Source of the DNA: Erysipelotrichaceae bacterium
GTDB taxonomy: Bacteria > Bacillota_I > Bacilli_A > Erysipelotrichales > Erysipelotrichaceae
Reading direction: 5' to 3'
Assembly: GCA_013334325.1 (NCBI GenBank)
Contig: JAAXXT010000003.1
Location: 1 to 64,000, forward strand
DNA: 64,000 nucleotides
Shown: positions 60,257 through 64,000 of the stretch, piece after piece
Layout: every line of letters begins with the position of its first letter
Position numbering within the stretch: position 1 is the first letter of the stretch
Translations under genes and position numbers: made by a program
The notes under the pieces: generated by a model
What the model saw: the letters and a program-made list of their open reading frames with translations, nothing else
Databases searched by the model: none
Told to the model about the DNA's origin: nothing

Positions 60257-61954
60257 ATGAAACAAGATCTCTACATAAAAGACAATACCGCCATAATCAA
60301 CTTTTCTACCTTTTTTGCCCAGACAACCGATGAATTCATCTCATCAGACAGTTTCAAAAAAATGATGAGTCATTATATGACTAGCTTAAAGACTGAGAAT
60401 AGTGAACGCTATCAATGGTTGACCACAGGTCAAAGTGATACTGAAGCACTAACACAGTTGGTCAAAGTACTCAAATTACTTTTGGTGTTAGACGTTGAAG
60501 AAATCAAACATCCTCTTCTAAGCGATTTAGGTCGCTTTAGTGCGATGATCGAAGATTGGTATAACAGTTGGAGACAACTTCAACGTTGCTCCATCATCAA
60601 GATCTCTTCCTCTCATAGTGGCCAAGTCAATAACTTTATCGAAGCAGATACGAAGTTCAATGCTTTGATCCTGTCTGTATATCGTGGTATCCAAGAAAAG
60701 ATCCAAGGTCATAAGAATAGGGTCTATCGTCAACTTCAAGCGGGAACCAACGCATCGATGGTTCTTAAAGACATCAAATGGCCTATCTTTGAAGGCTATG
60801 AAGCTCTAAAAGGCATCCCTTATGTAGACTCACTTCTCTTAAGAGCGCCTTTACTACTTCACCCAAGAAGCTCTAAACGAGTCGGTTCTTTTGAACCGGT
60901 TTCTGTGAATCCATTTCATGGATTAACTTTAGATAAAGAAGAGTGGTATTGTTATCCTGCGAAAGTAGGAAGCTTATTGATCTTGATCTATGTCCATATC
61001 GATTTTACTTTCTCAGGCATCGCCAATGCGAATCTCTTTGAATTGGCAGGTGATGATGAAGTACTAAAGACAAGACCTGATGGGATCGTATTGTTTGGGC
61101 TTAAAGATAAATCAGATGATTGTACTTACACTTATGATGAGAAAAATAAAGTTTGGGTAGGTAAAGTGCCTTATCAAACACGTATAGAATACTTCGGTTA
61201 TATGAAGAAAATGGTCCTTACCTTACACAACGCCATCATGATGAAAAAAGGGTGGTTACCTATCCATGGATCTATGATCAATGTCAACTTTAAAGATGGA
61301 AGACAAGTAGGGGTCGTGTTTATGGGAGACAGTGGCGCTGGTAAATCAGAAACCATTGAAGCCATGCAACTACTGGGTCATGAGGATCTTGTCAGTATGG
61401 ATGTCATCTTCGATGATATGGGATCATTCCATGTTGAAGGCAATCATGTGGTAGCCCAAGGCACAGAGATCGGAGCTTTCATTCGTTTAGATGATCTTGA
61501 TAAAGGATCACCTTATAAGACAATGGATAGATCGATCTTTATGAATCCAGAATCGACAGTAAATGCTAGAGTAGTTATCCCTGTCAATACCTATAAAGAA
61601 ATCGTTAAGAGCCATCGTGTAGATTACTTCTTCTATGCCAACAACTATGTCGATAAGACAGGGCTCTTGGTGGTTAATACTGCATCAGACATCAAACAAG
61701 TCTTCGTTGAAGGTAAACGTATGGCTATGGCGACGACCCATGAGACTGGTTTATCTATGACCTATTTCGCGAATCCTTTTGGTCCTATGCAAGATCAAAA
61801 ACTCTGTGATCCTTTGATTGATTATTACTTCAAAGCCTTAGATGAATATAAAGTTAAGACAGGAGAGATCTATACTGGTCTAGGATTAAAAAACAAGGTG
61901 GATAACCACCTTGAATTGACTGCCAAAGCTGTTTTAGAGCTCATACACGATTAA
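60257..61954 (+). CDS. HPr-kinase/PEPCK-superfamily P-loop protein
   Basis: A 565-residue protein. A helical N-terminal region of about 190 residues precedes a nucleotide-binding half. GDSGAGKSETIEAM (about residues 356-369) is the P-loop in the form used by HPr kinase (GDSGxGKSE), followed by LVSMDVIFDDMGSF, which matches the acidic metal-binding stretch of the HPrK/PEPCK fold. PIHGSMINVN just before it is another shared block. It is longer than HPr kinase and lacks clear PEPCK substrate motifs, so it may be annotated as a PEP carboxykinase-like protein without that activity. AGGAG precedes the ATG. It is monocistronic. Confidence 0.65.
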   Translation: MKQDLYIKDNTAIINFSTFFAQTTDEFISSDSFKKMMSHYMTSLKTENSERYQWLTTGQSDTEALTQLVKVLKLLLVLDVEEIKHPLLSDLGRFSAMIEDWYNSWRQLQRCSIIKISSSHSGQVNNFIEADTKFNALILSVYRGIQEKIQGHKNRVYRQLQAGTNASMVLKDIKWPIFEGYEALKGIPYVDSLLLRAPLLLHPRSSKRVGSFEPVSVNPFHGLTLDKEEWYCYPAKVGSLLILIYVHIDFTFSGIANANLFELAGDDEVLKTRPDGIVLFGLKDKSDDCTYTYDEKNKVWVGKVPYQTRIEYFGYMKKMVLTLHNAIMMKKGWLPIHGSMINVNFKDGRQVGVVFMGDSGAGKSETIEAMQLLGHEDLVSMDVIFDDMGSFHVEGNHVVAQGTEIGAFIRLDDLDKGSPYKTMDRSIFMNPESTVNARVVIPVNTYKEIVKSHRVDYFFYANNYVDKTGLLVVNTASDIKQVFVEGKRMAMATTHETGLSMTYFANPFGPMQDQKLCDPLIDYYFKALDEYKVKTGEIYTGLGLKNKVDNHLELTAKAVLELIHD

Positions 61955-62736
61955 TCAATAAGATAGCCTAGTGTGTTTAGCATCTTAGCAATCCCGTCTT
62001 CATCGACAGGGGATGCCACATAATGGGCTATTTTTTTTACGGCTTCTACACCATTGCCCATCGCGACACTGATAGGGGCATGTTGAAGCATATCATAATC
62101 ATTCATAGAATCTCCAAAAGCGATGTAATAATCAGAATGACCAGTGCTTTCTAATAAATCAAGAATACTATGATGTTTAGATACACCGGCCTTCAAGACA
62201 TCGGCGGATGTTGTCGTTGTCGCTCTGATCTCTATTCCTTCAATATCACTTAAGATGTTCCAATCAAAATCTTCATTCTCATAGATCAAGATCTGATCGA
62301 TGGGTTCATCTTCATAGTCTTTGACTTCTGGGATCGGTTCTTTGAAGTATCGATGAGCGATCTCTACATAGGCGTTGGCCTTCATACTCATCATATCGCC
62401 TTGTGGTCCACTTAGAAAAACAGGCATCTGAAGCTTATGACATCGATCGATCAATTCTCTTACGATCTTAGGATCATGGGTATGTTGACGAAGGATCTTG
62501 TAGTTTCCATCCATGATCACATGACCATTGTTTAAGATAAGGTATTTCCACTTCACGAGACCTTCTAATTTCAAGGTCCTAAACATCTTGATGTTTCGTC
62601 CAGTTGCGATACATATCGAATATCCTTGATCATTTAAGGTATTAAGTGCTTTTAAAGCAGATTCAGGAATCTTATGTGTAGTAGTATCCAATAAGGTTCC
62701 ATCTATATCGAAAAACAGGGCATTTGGTAAGTTCAT
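61951..62736 (-). CDS. HAD superfamily hydrolase, Cof type
   Basis: A 261-residue phosphatase with FFDIDGTLLD (motif I, residues about 8-17), CIATGRN (motif II), a Lys in motif III and AFGDSMNDYDML (motif IV), with a Cof-type C2 cap between. Substrates of this group are sugar phosphates, FMN or nucleotide phosphates and cannot be told here. TATAAT (62743-62748, minus strand) is exactly six bases upstream of the ATG with no Shine-Dalgarno, so the mRNA is probably leaderless. The 3' end overlaps the end of the P-loop gene by four bases. Confidence 0.85.
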   Translation of the reverse strand: MNLPNALFFDIDGTLLDTTTHKIPESALKALNTLNDQGYSICIATGRNIKMFRTLKLEGLVKWKYLILNNGHVIMDGNYKILRQHTHDPKIVRELIDRCHKLQMPVFLSGPQGDMMSMKANAYVEIAHRYFKEPIPEVKDYEDEPIDQILIYENEDFDWNILSDIEGIEIRATTTTSADVLKAGVSKHHSILDLLESTGHSDYYIAFGDSMNDYDMLQHAPISVAMGNGVEAVKKIAHYVASPVDEDGIAKMLNTLGYLID

Positions 62737-62742
62737 GTGTTC

Positions 62743-62748
62743 ATTATA
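62743..62748 (-). promoter_or_regulatory. -10 box of the minus-strand HAD gene
   Basis: TATAAT on the minus strand six bases before the ATG at 62736. It is paired with the plus-strand -10 at 62781-62786 in a 56-base divergent region. Confidence 0.6.
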
Positions 62749-62780
62749 GCAAACCTACCCCATTCATCCCATTAGAATGA

Positions 62781-62786
62781 TAGAAT
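62781..62786 (+). promoter_or_regulatory. -10 box of the plus-strand HAD gene
   Basis: TAGAAT six bases before the ATG at 62793, with no Shine-Dalgarno. The -35 is poor and would overlap that of the divergent gene. Confidence 0.6.
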
Positions 62787-62792
62787 GTTTAA

Positions 62793-63605
62793 ATGATAAA
62801 ACTTTTCGTATGTGATATAGACAACACTCTATTGAATAAAAACGTTGGTATGCCTCCTGCTAATCTAGAAGCCATCTTGGCTTTACAAAAAGCAGGGGTC
62901 ATTGTAGCCTTAGCCAGTGGACGTATCAATGTAGGGATGACAGATCTCGCCCATCAACTACAGCTGGATAAGTATGGAGGATATCTAATAGCTTCTAATG
63001 GATCCTATGTGCAATCTCTAAGTGATGGCAGAGTTCTCTGTAATGAATTGATTGCTTTAGATAAGCTTAAAGAAATGGTAGATCATGCACAGCGTTTAGA
63101 TATTCATGTCTCCATTCAACAGGGGAATCTTCTTGCCTATACTGTTGCTGATGATGCGATAAGTTATAACCGAGATGTCATAGGTCTACAGGTAGAACAC
63201 CATGAAGATCTAAGGTCCTATCTTTATGAAGCATCCAATAAAGTAGAAGTAACAGGTTGGTTTCATGGGGATGAGGCTCCTTTTGATGAATTCTGTAAGC
63301 TATATCAAAACGATTATAGTTTAATTAGAGGAAGAGGAACCTATCTGGATGTGATGCCTTTAGGCATTACGAAAGCAACAGGCGTAGCCATCGTTATGAA
63401 AGAACTTCATCTTAAACCAGAAGAAGTCGCAGCGATCGGAGATGGGGAAAATGATCGACATATGCTAAAAGCAGCAGGACTATCAGCGACCTTAGCCAAT
63501 GCAAGTACATCTCTTCAGGAAGATGTTGATCATGTAGTGGCTTCTGTTGAACAAGCAGGATTATCTCATTTCGCTCATTTGGTCTTATCAAAAAACGCAA
63601 ACTAA
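62793..63605 (+). CDS. HAD superfamily hydrolase, Cof type
   Basis: A 270-residue paralogue-like phosphatase with VCDIDNTLLN (motif I; Asn replaces the usual Gly of DGT), LASGRIN (motif II), GITKATG (Lys) and AIGDGENDRHML (motif IV). The Cof cap lies between. It is divergent from the other HAD gene across 56 bases, and both appear to have leaderless transcripts. Sequence similarity between the two is modest, so they probably handle different sugar or cofactor phosphates. Confidence 0.83.
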   Translation: MIKLFVCDIDNTLLNKNVGMPPANLEAILALQKAGVIVALASGRINVGMTDLAHQLQLDKYGGYLIASNGSYVQSLSDGRVLCNELIALDKLKEMVDHAQRLDIHVSIQQGNLLAYTVADDAISYNRDVIGLQVEHHEDLRSYLYEASNKVEVTGWFHGDEAPFDEFCKLYQNDYSLIRGRGTYLDVMPLGITKATGVAIVMKELHLKPEEVAAIGDGENDRHMLKAAGLSATLANASTSLQEDVDHVVASVEQAGLSHFAHLVLSKNAN

Positions 63606-63627
63606 AGGCATCTTTCGATGCCTTTTT
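63604..63627 (+). terminator. Rho-independent terminator after the HAD gene
   Basis: AAAGGCATC (63604-63612), TTTC and GATGCCTTT (63617-63625) with T. It begins in the stop codon. Confidence 0.83.
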
Positions 63628-63633
63628 ACTTAC

Positions 63634-64000
63634 TTATTTTACTGGATGAAGTTCAGCGAGAATATGATCGTGTTCTTCTTTGGTAAATTTATAAAACAAC
63701 ATAGGGATGATGCTTAATAAACAAGAGATCGCTGGGAATAAAGATAAGAGTGAGAAGATCCCTGCATAGGCTAGAGGTGTTTGAGCAACCACATCCCCTT
63801 GATATCCTACGAAGGCCAATACGATCCCTATGAAAGCCAAACCTAAGGCACTTTGAAGGATGGTCGTAAAGGTATTCAGTGAGAATACGATACCTTCTGC
63901 ACGTTTACCTGTTTTATGTTCAAGATAATCTACAGTATCACCTACGATAGAATAGGTCACTACATCGTTGATCCCTAAGGATATACCACAGATAAACAAG
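63634..64000 (-). CDS. GPH-type sugar/cation symporter, C-terminal part (cut by window edge)
   Basis: The minus-strand frame runs off the right end. The visible 122 residues include TYSIVGDTVDYLEHKTGKRAEG, a loop typical of the glycoside-pentoside-hexuronide (MelB-like) transporters, then FSLNTFTTILQSALG and two more hydrophobic helices, ending in a short charged tail. The true start lies outside the window. The substrate is unknown. Confidence 0.7.
   Translation of the reverse strand, partial: LFICGISLGINDVVTYSIVGDTVDYLEHKTGKRAEGIVFSLNTFTTILQSALGLAFIGIVLAFVGYQGDVVAQTPLAYAGIFSLLSLFPAISCLLSIIPMLFYKFTKEEHDHILAELHPVK

Noticed and set aside
1-64000. Possible TGA = Trp code (Mollicute style)
   Set aside because: TGA ends many genes in overlaps of the ATGA type, and conserved Trp positions use TGG. 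The standard bacterial code fits.
1-64000. CRISPR arrays, rRNA genes, phage structural genes
   Set aside because: No regularly spaced repeats, no rRNA signatures and no phage-like gene run were found.

Overview
The window looks like a chromosomal segment of a low-G+C Gram-positive bacterium (Bacillota). Supporting signs are RNase HIII, MutS2, a KtrAB potassium system, MurI, LspA, a Bacillus-like cvpA-mutS2 pair next to rnhC, trigger factor-Lon-EngB, two LPXTG wall-anchored proteins and a CIRCE operator. TGA is a stop codon (many ATGA overlaps), so this is not a Mycoplasma/Spiroplasma code. An Erysipelotrichia-like or neighbouring lineage is my best guess, but the sequence alone does not fix it. 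No rRNA, CRISPR array, intact transposase or phage gene cluster was seen.

Layout. 1-5.1 kb: end of an MFS transporter, a small membrane protein, a CpsB/YwqE-type phosphatase, GalE, an atypical iron-alcohol-dehydrogenase, Mrp and serine acetyltransferase. 5.1-11.1 kb: an unknown anchored protein, a GGDEF/EAL protein, then purA and a FAD dehydrogenase on the minus strand, and an OsmC protein. 11.1-17.3 kb: KtrB-KtrA, arginase-glycerol kinase-CutC, and a transglutaminase-like lipoprotein. 17.3-24.9 kb: an ArsB/NhaD-like permease (minus), NusG-II protein, Gx transporter, a heterodimeric ABC exporter, an all-alpha dUTPase-like enzyme and an M42 aminopeptidase. 25-35 kb: lspA-rluD-rhomboid-comEB, rnhC (minus), cvpA-mutS2-uvrC, murI and a YfcE-like phosphoesterase. 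35.1-38.5 kb: a tRNA-Arg(TCT) followed by an AT-rich 3.3-kb insert that ends in an 11-bp repeat of the tRNA 3' end and carries an SDR and a phytoene-desaturase-like flavoprotein. 38.6-41.3 kb: a minus-strand group with a CPBP protease, an EFR1-type ferredoxin/flavodoxin and an ArsR regulator. 41.4-46.6 kb: two large LPXTG surface proteins, one with a C-type lectin domain. 46.7-48.5 kb: an ABC-2 exporter. 48.5-55.2 kb: a divergent envelope module, with phosphodiester glycosidase and GT2-GtrA on the minus strand and CotH kinase-like, VTC polyphosphate-polymerase-like and DUF4956 proteins on the plus strand. 55.2-60.2 kb: an unknown protein, then tig-lon-engB behind a CIRCE operator. 60.2-64 kb: a protein with an HPr-kinase/PEPCK-like P-loop, two divergent HAD phosphatases and the end of a GPH-type transporter.

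How the parts fit. The most coherent candidate system is the divergent module at 48.5-55.2 kb. It joins a secreted kinase-like protein, a polyphosphate-polymerase-fold enzyme, a membrane partner, a lipid-linked-sugar glycosyltransferase and a surface phosphodiester glycosidase, with an ABC-2 exporter and two wall-anchored proteins just upstream. Protein quality control (tig-lon-engB) appears to be under HrcA control. Several genes have a -10 box placed so that the transcript would begin at the start codon, with no Shine-Dalgarno sequence. This points to common use of leaderless mRNAs in this organism.
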